Of a DNA stretch of 64,000 nucleotides, positions 53,052 to 59,596 are shown piece after piece. The notes below the pieces were generated by a model, which saw only the letters and a list, made by a program, of their open reading frames with translations, had not been told where the DNA came from and searched no databases. Both the position numbers and the translations under genes were made by a program. The DNA comes from Evansella clarkii (GTDB taxonomy: Bacteria > Bacillota > Bacilli > Bacillales > Salisediminibacteriaceae). The stretch lies in the NCBI RefSeq assembly GCF_002019695.1, contig NZ_KV917376.1, positions 4,656,072 to 4,720,071 of the forward strand, in the 5' to 3' direction. Numbering within the stretch: position 1 is the first letter of the stretch; every line of letters begins with the position of its first letter.

Positions 53052-53972
53052 CTACTTTCCCTGGAACAATAAATGCTCCAGATCCTCATTTTCCTTTTTA
53101 GCTTTATCCGCCCTTATACACTCTTCAGGCATTTCAATTTCAACTGCCATTTCTTCCACCCGGCTTTGGATCCGTCCTTGCCTGTAGATACTGTCTAATT
53201 CGCTTATCCGGTAGTTAGAAGAAAAAATGGTAATTTTCTTGGACTCCATCCGGCTGTTTATAAGAGTTGTCATCGTTCTTTCAATCCAGCCACTTTTGTC
53301 TTCCAGCATTTCCACTCCTAAGTCATCCAAAATTAGCAGGTCAGCATCCATGTACATTTCCATTACGTCATGGCTGGTAACTGAGGTGTTCTTATTCCCC
53401 CAGGTCCGTTGCATGGATTTAAGGAGTAAGTCCGTCTGGATGTAAATAGACTTCACTTCAGAATGCCTGGAATTAATAGCATTACTGATACTTGATATAA
53501 GTCTTGTCTTTCCACTGCCTTTCGTTCGGCTATAGAAATATAATCCCTTGCCTTGTTTCTGCATTTCGCTGAAGAACCAGACAAAGTTTTTAGCTGCGGT
53601 TTTAGCAAGCTTTGCTATCTCCTGCGACTCTTGTTTCTTGTAAATGCTCACGTCAAAGTTGTTAATAGTCGCATCCCTGAAGTTTTCCGGTACATGGGAA
53701 TAATGTATCTTTGACTGTACTTCCTTCTGCTTCAGGCATTTACAAGGCTCTTTCCATTCGTCCATGACCGGTTCATGCCTAAGTCTCCAATCCTTCCACC
53801 AGATCCAACCGGAGCCATCACACTCGTTAAACTGACAATTATCATTTGGTGCAGTGATTTTAGTTTTTCCTGCCTTCAAGGATTCGCTTCCGGCGTTCAA
53901 GCGCTTCGCTAGGGCGGGGCTTTTCTTCGCCAGGTCCTGCAATATTTGGTTGAGTGTTTCCATGAGCTCCAC
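53052..53972 (-). CDS. DnaC/DnaI-like helicase loader
   Basis: This 306-residue AAA+ protein has a cysteine-containing N-terminal part (CQFNECDGSGW and EPCKCLKQ). The ATPase shows Walker A in FYSRTKGSGKTRLISSIS near residue 150 and Walker B in ADLLILDDLGVEML near residue 210. It should load the host replicative helicase at the phage origin. It overlaps the DnaD-like gene by 113 bases. Confidence 0.9.
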   Translation of the reverse strand: MELMETLNQILQDLAKKSPALAKRLNAGSESLKAGKTKITAPNDNCQFNECDGSGWIWWKDWRLRHEPVMDEWKEPCKCLKQKEVQSKIHYSHVPENFRDATINNFDVSIYKKQESQEIAKLAKTAAKNFVWFFSEMQKQGKGLYFYSRTKGSGKTRLISSISNAINSRHSEVKSIYIQTDLLLKSMQRTWGNKNTSVTSHDVMEMYMDADLLILDDLGVEMLEDKSGWIERTMTTLINSRMESKKITIFSSNYRISELDSIYRQGRIQSRVEEMAVEIEMPEECIRADKAKKENEDLEHLLFQGK

Positions 53973-54792
53973 CCTTCTTTCGGTTCTTATACTCCTTAAT
54001 CAGTGCCTCCGCCTGTTGCTTATTTTTAGCACCACTTTGGCACCAATCCTTAAGTATCTGGCTAACGTAGTTAAAGTTTCGCACATTGTTTTCCAGTGCT
54101 ATCTGCATCGCCAGTACAATCACTTCTTCTGGTTCATCAAAGCATTCTTCGTCCAACCACATGGAAATTTTCTCTGACATATAGCTGCTTAACATTCCAA
54201 AGTTTTGTTGGTAAAAATCAAATGGATTCGCACGCGCTTTTTCTTCTTCTTTTTCTAAGTACTTAATCTCTGTAATAATCTTTGTATTTGTCTTACGTTC
54301 TAATGTAGGTGGGTCCCCCTCTCCAATGTAGGAGGGTGGTACATTGGAATGTAAGAGGGTGTCATCTGGTAAATTGTACGTCAGATATTCAATCCCATCC
54401 GGCACTGGTGCAACAAACATAACGTTATTTAGTACTTTTCCTTTAACTGTAATTGTCCTGAAATCCCGGATAATGAATCCGCCTTCCTCAAGATAATCAC
54501 ATGCGTGTTTTGCTTGCCTTTTAGTTAAACCAAATTGTTCAGCAAAAGAGCCATAATCGCGCTGTAGCATATCACTTGCAAACTTCTTTTTTACCTTAGT
54601 AATCACCCCTGATGCTTCGTCACGTTCGATAGTTGGCCGGTACCAGTAAACAATATCAGCTAAGATAAAAATGGCTGCTGTATAAGGCTTACCACTATCA
54701 AACGTAAGATGCTTAAACCATGGGAACGGGATAACTGTTCCGGAAATGTGAAACTTCCCTATTGAATCAACAACTGCATTCCCTGTATTCAT
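53860..54792 (-). CDS. DnaD-like phage replication initiator
   Basis: This 310-residue protein has a winged-helix N-terminal domain (about 35-130, with FAEQFGLTKRQAKHACDYL) and a DnaD-type C-terminal domain (about 190-265, with FDFYQQNFGMLSSYMSEKI and VRNFNYVSQILKDW). The linker encodes low-conservation sequence where three DNA iterons lie, the usual place of a phage origin. It works with the DnaC-like protein that follows. Confidence 0.9.
   Translation of the reverse strand: MNTGNAVVDSIGKFHISGTVIPFPWFKHLTFDSGKPYTAAIFILADIVYWYRPTIERDEASGVITKVKKKFASDMLQRDYGSFAEQFGLTKRQAKHACDYLEEGGFIIRDFRTITVKGKVLNNVMFVAPVPDGIEYLTYNLPDDTLLHSNVPPSYIGEGDPPTLERKTNTKIITEIKYLEKEEEKARANPFDFYQQNFGMLSSYMSEKISMWLDEECFDEPEEVIVLAMQIALENNVRNFNYVSQILKDWCQSGAKNKQQAEALIKEYKNRKKGGAHGNTQPNIAGPGEEKPRPSEALERRKRILEGRKN
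54301..54360. other. Candidate phage replication origin (three 23-bp-spaced iterons)
   Basis: On the plus strand TAATGTAGGTGGGT (54301), CAATGTAGGAGGGT (54324) and GAATGTAAGAGGGT (54347) start exactly 23 bp apart. CCAATGTA also pairs with TACATTGG between the second and third. They lie inside the DnaD-like initiator gene. Confidence 0.75.
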
Positions 54793-54809
54793 GATGTGCT
54801 TGTCCCCCT

Positions 54810-55433
54810 TTAGGACTCTCCAAATTTACGACAGTCCCATTCTCTTATAAATTTCAGTGCGTCTTCGAAGTCTATTAATCTAATATCCCGATACGAATTC
54901 ACTTCAAAAATATCTTTGATATCTTTGTATAACTTGGAATAGTACTTCCTTCTTCCAGAATCTCTAACAGACGTGAAGAGGGTATGAATTCGATTCTTAA
55001 CCTCACTCTGTATTTCTTTTTGCTGGTGAGATTTAATAGTAATACGGTCCTCATATTCCTCTAATAAGATACCTGTATTTGAAAAGTTCTGGATAGCTTC
55101 CTGTGCTCTTTTTTGACTCTCCAAATTTTCGCGCATCCTATTAAATTCATTGATATACCGTTCTTTAAATTTCATTGCTTGCTCTCCGGTATATCCCATA
55201 GCAAGCATGTAAAATCCGTCCTCCGAAACAATGTAAAGGGGCATTTTCCTGCTCTGCTTATTAACATAGGAGGACTCTCCATAATTGCGTGTGTGGAATT
55301 CTTCAGAGCATTTGAGATTCCGAATATCCCTTAACACTTTGTCATGACGTTTTTCAAAAACGTCTGCAATTGTAAGTGAGTCAGTTACCACCTGATGGTC
55401 CTGGGTGTAAACAAGATCAATGGCTTGTTCCAC
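54810..55433 (-). CDS. Rha-family phage regulatory protein with ORF6C-like end
   Basis: The GTG start at 55433 follows AAAGGAGG. Residues 10-105 form the Rha domain, with VTDSLTIADVFEKRHDKVLR, MPLYIVSEDGFYMLAMGYTG and FKERYINEFNRM. The last 90 residues resemble ORF6C, with SRV-like helices and KYYSKLYKDIKDIFEVNSY. Rha proteins influence lytic growth in temperate phages. It is the first gene of the replication cluster. Confidence 0.9.
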   Translation of the reverse strand: MEQAIDLVYTQDHQVVTDSLTIADVFEKRHDKVLRDIRNLKCSEEFHTRNYGESSYVNKQSRKMPLYIVSEDGFYMLAMGYTGEQAMKFKERYINEFNRMRENLESQKRAQEAIQNFSNTGILLEEYEDRITIKSHQQKEIQSEVKNRIHTLFTSVRDSGRRKYYSKLYKDIKDIFEVNSYRDIRLIDFEDALKFIREWDCRKFGES

Positions 55434-55505
55434 GTCCCTGCCTCCTTTCATTTCTGTTGAGTAGGTTAAATAGTTTTCTCTTCTTTCATGGAGAACATCT
55501 TCGAA

Positions 55506-55703
55506 CTACGAAACAACCGAAAAGAATATTTTTTCTCCTTCTGCTGTCACTCGGAAATAAGCCATGCTATCTTCCCAACCTCTATGCTTTGTGGCATAAC
55601 CCTTATTTACTAAGTCATTCCACTCTTTGTTATTTGCTTCCGCATAAAATCTATTCCCGTTTTTTAATGCGTGTTTTACTAATGAAACCTGTATTACATC
55701 CAT
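55506..55703 (-). CDS. Small phage protein of unknown function
   Basis: This 65-residue protein starts at ATG 55703 behind AAAGGAG. It contains HALKNGNRFYAEANNKEW and FRVTAEGEKIFFSVV, which has the look of a small winged-helix. It lies between Rha and a structured non-coding region. Confidence 0.7.
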   Translation of the reverse strand: MDVIQVSLVKHALKNGNRFYAEANNKEWNDLVNKGYATKHRGWEDSMAYFRVTAEGEKIFFSVVS

Positions 55704-55781
55704 TTTATTCACTCCTTTTTATGTCATAATTTTGGTCTAAACTGTCGGCTTCATTCACCTTCCTTTCTGATGCCAGCTGCA

Positions 55782-55848
55782 CCGATCAGTTCATATCAGA
55801 GGATTGCGAAGGAGGAGGCGAAAAACAATCTTGATATGAACCCATCGG
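55782..55848 (-). ncRNA. Long hairpin with C-rich loop (possible small RNA)
   Basis: The arms CCGAT, GTTCATATCA and GATTG pair with CAATC, TGATATGAAC and ATCGG, about 20 bp with two small bulges. On the minus strand the loop is TTTTTCGCCTCCTCCTTCG, which contains a CCUCCU anti-Shine-Dalgarno-like stretch. A second small stem GGCAAGCC / GGCTTTGCC lies next to it. Transcription has not been shown and no clear promoter is visible. Confidence 0.45.
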
Positions 55849-55935
55849 CAAAGCCGGATGGCTTGCCTTGATATTAAAAGGGGGTTATAATCGAATTAGG
55901 TTAAATATTTTTTTGTTCTTTCTACAGCTGATCGT

Positions 55936-56289
55936 TCACGCGGTCAGCTCTTTCTTTTGGCCTACCTTCGGACCATTATCTCTCTGGAAGATAATCCTCT
56001 TAATATCTACTTCATGAGCAATATTGAGCAGGAGCTGCCTGCGTTCTTTCATTTCACTTGCTCCATGTTTTTTGAACAACATAATGCTTGTCCTCTTTAA
56101 AGCCAGAGAAATCTGCCTCATTCCCATTCCGTCTAATTCTGCTTCCTTTTTAAACCGAACAACTTTAGCAAAATCGAGATCAAACAGATCACGTTCTGAT
56201 TTAGGTAGTGTGTCCCTGTAAGTTTGCATAGAGCTAATAACTGTCCTTATTTTCTTATTATTAAAATCTTTCAATGGTTGAGTTTTCAT
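55936..56289 (-). CDS. Phage early protein of unknown function
   Basis: This 117-residue protein starts at ATG 56289 behind GGAGG. It is helical and basic, with FAKVVRFKKEAELDGMGMRQ followed by ISLALKRTSIMLFKKHG. This could be an HTH, but the match is weak. It follows the XRE regulator with one base between. Confidence 0.7.
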   Translation of the reverse strand: MKTQPLKDFNNKKIRTVISSMQTYRDTLPKSERDLFDLDFAKVVRFKKEAELDGMGMRQISLALKRTSIMLFKKHGASEMKERRQLLLNIAHEVDIKRIIFQRDNGPKVGQKKELTA

Positions 56290-56290
56290 A

Positions 56291-56557
56291 TTATCCTCCA
56301 AATAATCTGGCTATCATTTCTAAACCCTGTGTAATTGTGTTTGGATCAATGCCTATCAATGTTGCGATCATGATGTCCTGGGCGTTAGTATGTTTTGCCC
56401 ATTGGACAAAAGTTGGTACATCAATAATTTGCTTATTGTTTTCGAGCTTTGAAATTGTACTACGTGGCATGTAAAGCTTCTCAGCAAGTAATTCTTGTGA
56501 TAGTCCTTTTCGCTTCCTTGCCGCCTTTAAAACGGCGCCGACATCCACTCCCCTCAC
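56291..56557 (-). CDS. XRE-family transcriptional regulator
   Basis: This protein of about 85-88 residues has a canonical Cro/CI HTH: ARKRKGLSQELLAEKLYM, then PRSTISKLENNKQIIDVPTF. The first possible start is GTG 56557; GTG 56548 behind GAGGGG has better spacing. Two inverted-repeat operators with GTTCT/AGAAC arms lie just upstream at 56570-56601, so it is probably autoregulated. Confidence 0.88.
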   Translation of the reverse strand: MRGVDVGAVLKAARKRKGLSQELLAEKLYMPRSTISKLENNKQIIDVPTFVQWAKHTNAQDIMIATLIGIDPNTITQGLEMIARLFGG

Positions 56558-56569
56558 CCCCTCCCAATT

Positions 56570-56601
56570 GTTCTGAATTAGAACATGTTCTGATGATGAA
56601 C
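56570..56601. promoter_or_regulatory. Paired operators GTTCT-N5/7-(A)GAAC
   Basis: GTTCTGAATTAGAAC at 56570 and GTTCTGATGATGAAC at 56587 are two 15-bp inverted repeats starting 17 bp apart in front of the XRE regulator. Confidence 0.65.
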
Positions 56602-56640
56602 AGACAAGTTATTATGATGGTCATACAATGAAGGTAAGAG

Positions 56641-56838
56641 CTAACTTACTTTCTCTTTGCTGAGAAGCTCCGTTAATTCGTCATACATAGGGGTGATTGG
56701 CTTCTTTTTTTCGCCCCATTCACGCATTAAGCGCAGTGCTTCTTTTTCGTCCTGGTAGGACAATTCAGCGATTAGCTTCGGGATCTCCATTTTCTTGTGC
56801 AAAATCACCGGGTCGATTGGTAGGTTTGTTGATTGCAT
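56641..56838 (-). CDS. Small phage protein of unknown function
   Basis: This 65-residue protein starts at ATG 56838 behind AAAGGAGG. It contains LHKKMEIPKLIAELSYQDEK, is acidic and helical, and lies between two HTH regulators. The longer upstream frame runs through an operator and is not used. Confidence 0.7.
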   Translation of the reverse strand: MQSTNLPIDPVILHKKMEIPKLIAELSYQDEKEALRLMREWGEKKKPITPMYDELTELLSKEKVS

Positions 56839-56851
56839 ATTAATCCTCCTT

Positions 56852-57085
56852 TCAGGCTGAATTGGGTTTTTGTTTAACACGTTGAACACTATCTATAAAA
56901 AAAATTTGCGATACATCTTTTTTCAATGCCTTAGCAATAGAAAACATTAGCATTCCAGAAACATCTTTATGGTCTTTCTTTTCAATATTATAGATGGTTT
57001 GCCTTGTCGTTCCTGCCCTTCTCGCTAATTCAGAAACAGACATTCCGATTTCGGTTCTTACTTCTTTCAGCTTGTTGTTCAACAC
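56852..57085 (-). CDS. Cro-like XRE regulator (lytic side)
   Basis: This 77-residue protein starts at GTG 57085 behind AAGGAGG. HTH: GMSVSELARRAGTTRQTIY followed by NIEKKDHKDVSGMLMFSIAK. It is transcribed divergently from the repressor gene at 57211, the usual cro/cI layout. A GTTNAAC operator pair covers its ribosome binding site and another lies at its 3' end. Confidence 0.88.
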   Translation of the reverse strand: MLNNKLKEVRTEIGMSVSELARRAGTTRQTIYNIEKKDHKDVSGMLMFSIAKALKKDVSQIFFIDSVQRVKQKPNSA

Positions 57086-57127
57086 GTTTAACACCTCCTT
57101 GTACACATTGTAAAACACGTTAAACAC
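57077..57127. promoter_or_regulatory. Immunity operators (GTTNAAC pairs)
   Basis: GTTCAACACGTTTAACAC at 57077-57094 and GTAAAACACGTTAAACAC at 57110-57127 start 33 bp apart. A third copy, GTTTAACACGTTGAACAC, lies at 56872-56889. Each has two GTTNAAC palindromes nine bases apart. Confidence 0.78.
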
Positions 57128-57195
57128 TAGTGTCAAGTATGTAGAACAAAAAATATTATGAAATTTTTATTCCAATAGTGTAAAGTATGTATTAC
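57128..57195 (+). promoter_or_regulatory. Direct repeats before the repressor gene
   Basis: TAGTGTCAAGTATGTAGAAC at 57128 and TAGTGTAAAGTATGTATTAC at 57176 are two near-identical 20-mers starting 48 bp apart. They lie between the operators and the repressor start and may be additional binding sites or promoter parts. Confidence 0.6.
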
Positions 57196-57210
57196 AGGTA
57201 GGTGGAGAAT

Positions 57211-57648
57211 GTGAACGAAATTAGTAATGTTATCAGAGAATTAAGGGGAAAAGATTCCTTAAGATCCGCAGCTAAAAAAATTGGCATAAGTCACAGTTAT
57301 CTAAGTATGTTAGAAAGTGGCTTAGATCACAGAACTAAGGCTCCAATAAAACCATCTCCGGATACATTGAGGGCGATTTCAGAAGCTTACAACTACCCTT
57401 ACAAGAAACTACTCGAAATTGCAGGGTACATTGAACCCGAAGAAAATAACTACGACCCCCTCGAAGATTTAAAACAGTACATGATCGAAAACAACATGCA
57501 AGACATGGACTTCGGATTTTTTGATATAGAAAAGTGGAAAAAGCTAGGACCCGATGAAATTGACGAGGTTAAACGGCATTTTGAGTGGGTAGCCGCAAAG
57601 GCCGAGCAGATGGCTAGAGAAGAAGAGGAACGAAAAAAGAAGAAATGA
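57211..57648 (+). CDS. Prophage repressor (XRE/CI-like)
   Basis: The start is taken at GTG 57211 (MNEISNVIRELRGK); a GTG at 57202 is the alternative. The HTH region spans residues 12-65, with SLRSAAKKIGISHSYLSMLE and PSPDTLRAISEAYNYPYKKL. The C-terminal half is acidic and helical, without a LexA-type protease, so induction would need another factor such as the ImmA-like protease encoded at 59105. It diverges from the Cro-like gene. Confidence 0.88.
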   Translation: MNEISNVIRELRGKDSLRSAAKKIGISHSYLSMLESGLDHRTKAPIKPSPDTLRAISEAYNYPYKKLLEIAGYIEPEENNYDPLEDLKQYMIENNMQDMDFGFFDIEKWKKLGPDEIDEVKRHFEWVAAKAEQMAREEEERKKKK

Positions 57649-57655
57649 TGCCGCT

Positions 57656-57900
57656 CTATAAAGTAATTTATAGGTGAAAACCGGATGAATTCAGGGAAAG
57701 CCTAAGTCCTTGGATAAGGTAACCTTGATCCAAGCCAGGGAACCCTTTAAAGTACCTGGAAGGTGCAACGCATAGTCGGTGAGCAAAGGGAGCAATAATC
57801 CGGCCACGAGCGTCCGGCATCCCTCAAGGGATGAAGATATATGCTGAACTTTATGGAAACATAAAGAAGCACCGGATAAAAAACCGGTGCGATAACAAAA
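57656..57900 (+). ncRNA. Group I intron ribozyme core (possible IStron remnant)
   Basis: Conserved group I elements occur in order. P: AATTCAGGGAAAGCCT at 57688. Q: AACCTTGATCCAAGCC at 57721. R: GTGCAACGCATAGTC at 57763. S: AAGATATATGCTG at 57834. P7 forms between GCATA (57770) and TATGC (57840). P1 forms between CTATAAA and TTTATAG, with a T-G wobble after 57655 that suggests the 5' splice site. P9-type hairpins are at 57849-57866 and 57870-57889. The 3' splice site and any tnpB are not identified. Confidence 0.82.
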
Positions 57901-58231
57901 TGATAGCAGTCGAAAGCTTGTCGTCAGTAACTCAGACTCTCGATAATGTAACTACGGGGGTAGATAATACACTAATGACCGGCAACATCAAATCAGTTGT
58001 AGAAGAAGCCTGCAGAATCAGTCCTAAGCTTTCCGACTACGGTATTAATTTTATTCTTCTTTTCTTTTATTATACCATTTATATGTATGATAACCATTAT
58101 TGGTGTTCTTCTTTTTTTTATCTTTTTACTGTTTAAATTTGTCATTTTAAGATATATTTACTACTTAGTGGTGATAATTGGCTTTTGCCAATCACATATA
58201 AAAATACATTACATAAAGGGGAAATTTTGTT
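57901..58231. other. Unexplained stretch after the group I core
   Basis: No convincing gene. An open plus frame through 58136 starts inside the ribozyme and is not credible as it stands. A small hairpin CTAC-GGGGG-GTAG lies at 57952. The codons around VVEEACRISPKL may be the worn 3' end of an IS605-type tnpB, which would make the whole an IStron remnant; this is only a suggestion. Confidence 0.4.
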
Positions 58232-58843
58232 ATGAAGAAAATTTTATCAGTTTTATCTTTATCTACTATTTTGATGTTGGCTGCATGCGGGGAGTCGGAG
58301 GTAACACCTGTGGAAGGGAGCACAAACAATAACTCTGATAACGACAACACAGAAGTAAATGAGTCAAATAACAACGGAAATGAAGAAAATGACAACGTTG
58401 CTGATAATGAAGATAATGATGCAAACGACAACGAAGGAAGCGAAGAAGGCGGAGATCAAGAAGAATCTGTCTCTATTGGTGATACTATTAATTTTGACGG
58501 CTTAGAAATTACAATTAATGATGCCTACTCTACTGATGGCGGAGAATTTGACGAGGCTGAGTATGACCACTTCGTAGTGTTGGATTTAACTATTGAAAAC
58601 ACAACAGAAGAAGCTGCTAATGTATCTACACTCCTCCAAATGTCGTTACAAGACGAAGAAGGGTATACGCACGACCCAGCCTTTATGATGGATTTAAAAG
58701 GAACGCTGGATGGAGAAATCGGTCCAGGACGTGACAACCGCGGAGAAGTAGGTTTTGATGTTAATGAATCCGGAGTTTATGAATTTATCTTCGAACATCC
58801 ATTCACAACTGGACAAGCAATCTGGGAAATCGAGATTGACTGA
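58232..58843 (+). CDS. DUF4352-type lipoprotein
   Basis: This 203-residue protein has a lipoprotein signal MKKILSVLSLSTILMLAACG with the lipobox ending at Cys19. A 60-residue Asn/Asp/Glu-rich linker leads to a beta-sandwich domain (about 85-203) with VVLDLTIENTTEEAANVST, typical of DUF4352. It is expected outside the membrane. Location near attR on the plus strand fits a lysogenic conversion gene, perhaps for surface change or exclusion. It has its own terminator. Confidence 0.9.
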   Translation: MKKILSVLSLSTILMLAACGESEVTPVEGSTNNNSDNDNTEVNESNNNGNEENDNVADNEDNDANDNEGSEEGGDQEESVSIGDTINFDGLEITINDAYSTDGGEFDEAEYDHFVVLDLTIENTTEEAANVSTLLQMSLQDEEGYTHDPAFMMDLKGTLDGEIGPGRDNRGEVGFDVNESGVYEFIFEHPFTTGQAIWEIEID

Positions 58844-58854
58844 ATTAATATAAA

Positions 58855-58882
58855 GAAAGGCCCTTATCGGGCTTTTCTTTTC
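58855..58882 (+). terminator. Terminator of the lipoprotein gene
   Basis: GAAAGGCCC TTATC GGGCTTTTC followed by TTTT. Confidence 0.85.
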
Positions 58883-58892
58883 AAACAAAAAG

Positions 58893-58906
58893 GGAACAAA
58901 TGTTCT
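58893..58906 (+). promoter_or_regulatory. LexA-like box before the ImmA-integrase unit
   Basis: GGAACAAATGTTCT matches 12 of 14 positions of CGAACRNRYGTTYC. It lies between the lipoprotein terminator and the first small ORF of the integrase unit. No good -35/-10 pair is visible next to it, and the A/T flanks make it a hairpin too, so the call is tentative. Confidence 0.4.
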
Positions 58907-58924
58907 TTTTGGGAGGTGATACTG

Positions 58925-59092
58925 CTGGGTGAATGGGTAAAAATCTCTGAAAATAGGATTCAAATAATTGATAAAGGGCTTAAGATTCCGGTCTTCACTT
59001 CATTTAAATTAATAGATGGAGAAATATATGGAAAATTAGAAGGTTACAAGGTAGCTCCTGAAAAATTGACCCCTAGCTACTACCAACATTAA
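58925..59092 (+). CDS. Small phage protein upstream of ImmA-like gene
   Basis: This ORF of about 55 residues (GEWVKISENRIQIIDKGLKI and onward) has a strong GGGAGG eight bases before a CTG at 58925. No ATG, GTG or TTG is available in a good position: GTG 58916 abuts the site itself. It ends three bases before the AAGGAG of the next gene. Beta-rich and unrecognised; translation may start at CTG. Confidence 0.5.
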   Translation: MGEWVKISENRIQIIDKGLKIPVFTSFKLIDGEIYGKLEGYKVAPEKLTPSYYQH

Positions 59093-59104
59093 GGAGTGGT
59101 CACT

Positions 59105-59596
59105 GTGCAATACATCCATAGCCACCGAGAAGAATGGGTACTTCGCTTTTATAAACGTATGCAAATCAATCACCCAGATGATATTGATATAAAGGTAATC
59201 GCTCGACATCATCGTATTTATTTAAAATACCACTATAAACCCACAACATTCGTCCAGATGGGCAATTATCGGGCAATCAATCTGCAATATGGACTGACTA
59301 CTCAGGAAGAGAGGATTCACTTTTTTCATGAATTAGGGCATTTGTTGAGACATTCTGGTAGTCAATTATTTATGACTGATAGTTTTAAAGAGTTGCAGGA
59401 ATGGGATGCTAATTTTTTTACCTTTTATGCCTCTCTCCCGTTTCATATGATAAAGGATTATGATTTTGATGATAAAGGTACGATTATTGAATTAAGTCAG
59501 GTATTCATGGTTCCGGAGTGGTTTGCTGCTAAACGGGTTGAGTTTATAAAAAAGAAAACTCATGAATATCAACTTCTCATGAAAGGAGTCATATAA
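59105..59596 (+). CDS. ImmA/IrrE-type zinc metallopeptidase
   Basis: The GTG start at 59105 follows AAGGAG by eight bases. This 163-residue protein has the HExxH motif HFFHELGHLLRHSG near residue 80 and a downstream ELQEWDANFF with the third ligand Glu. ImmA proteases cut phage or ICE repressors after DNA damage (known from ICEBs1). The repressor at 57211 is the obvious target. It ends directly before the integrase gene. Confidence 0.9.
   Translation: MQYIHSHREEWVLRFYKRMQINHPDDIDIKVIARHHRIYLKYHYKPTTFVQMGNYRAINLQYGLTTQEERIHFFHELGHLLRHSGSQLFMTDSFKELQEWDANFFTFYASLPFHMIKDYDFDDKGTIIELSQVFMVPEWFAAKRVEFIKKKTHEYQLLMKGVI

Noticed and set aside
57831-58136. Open frame of 101 codons after the phage repressor
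   Set aside because: Its ATG lies inside the conserved S element of the group I core, no ribosome binding site precedes it, and the C-terminal part is a low-complexity hydrophobic run. It is better explained as non-coding.
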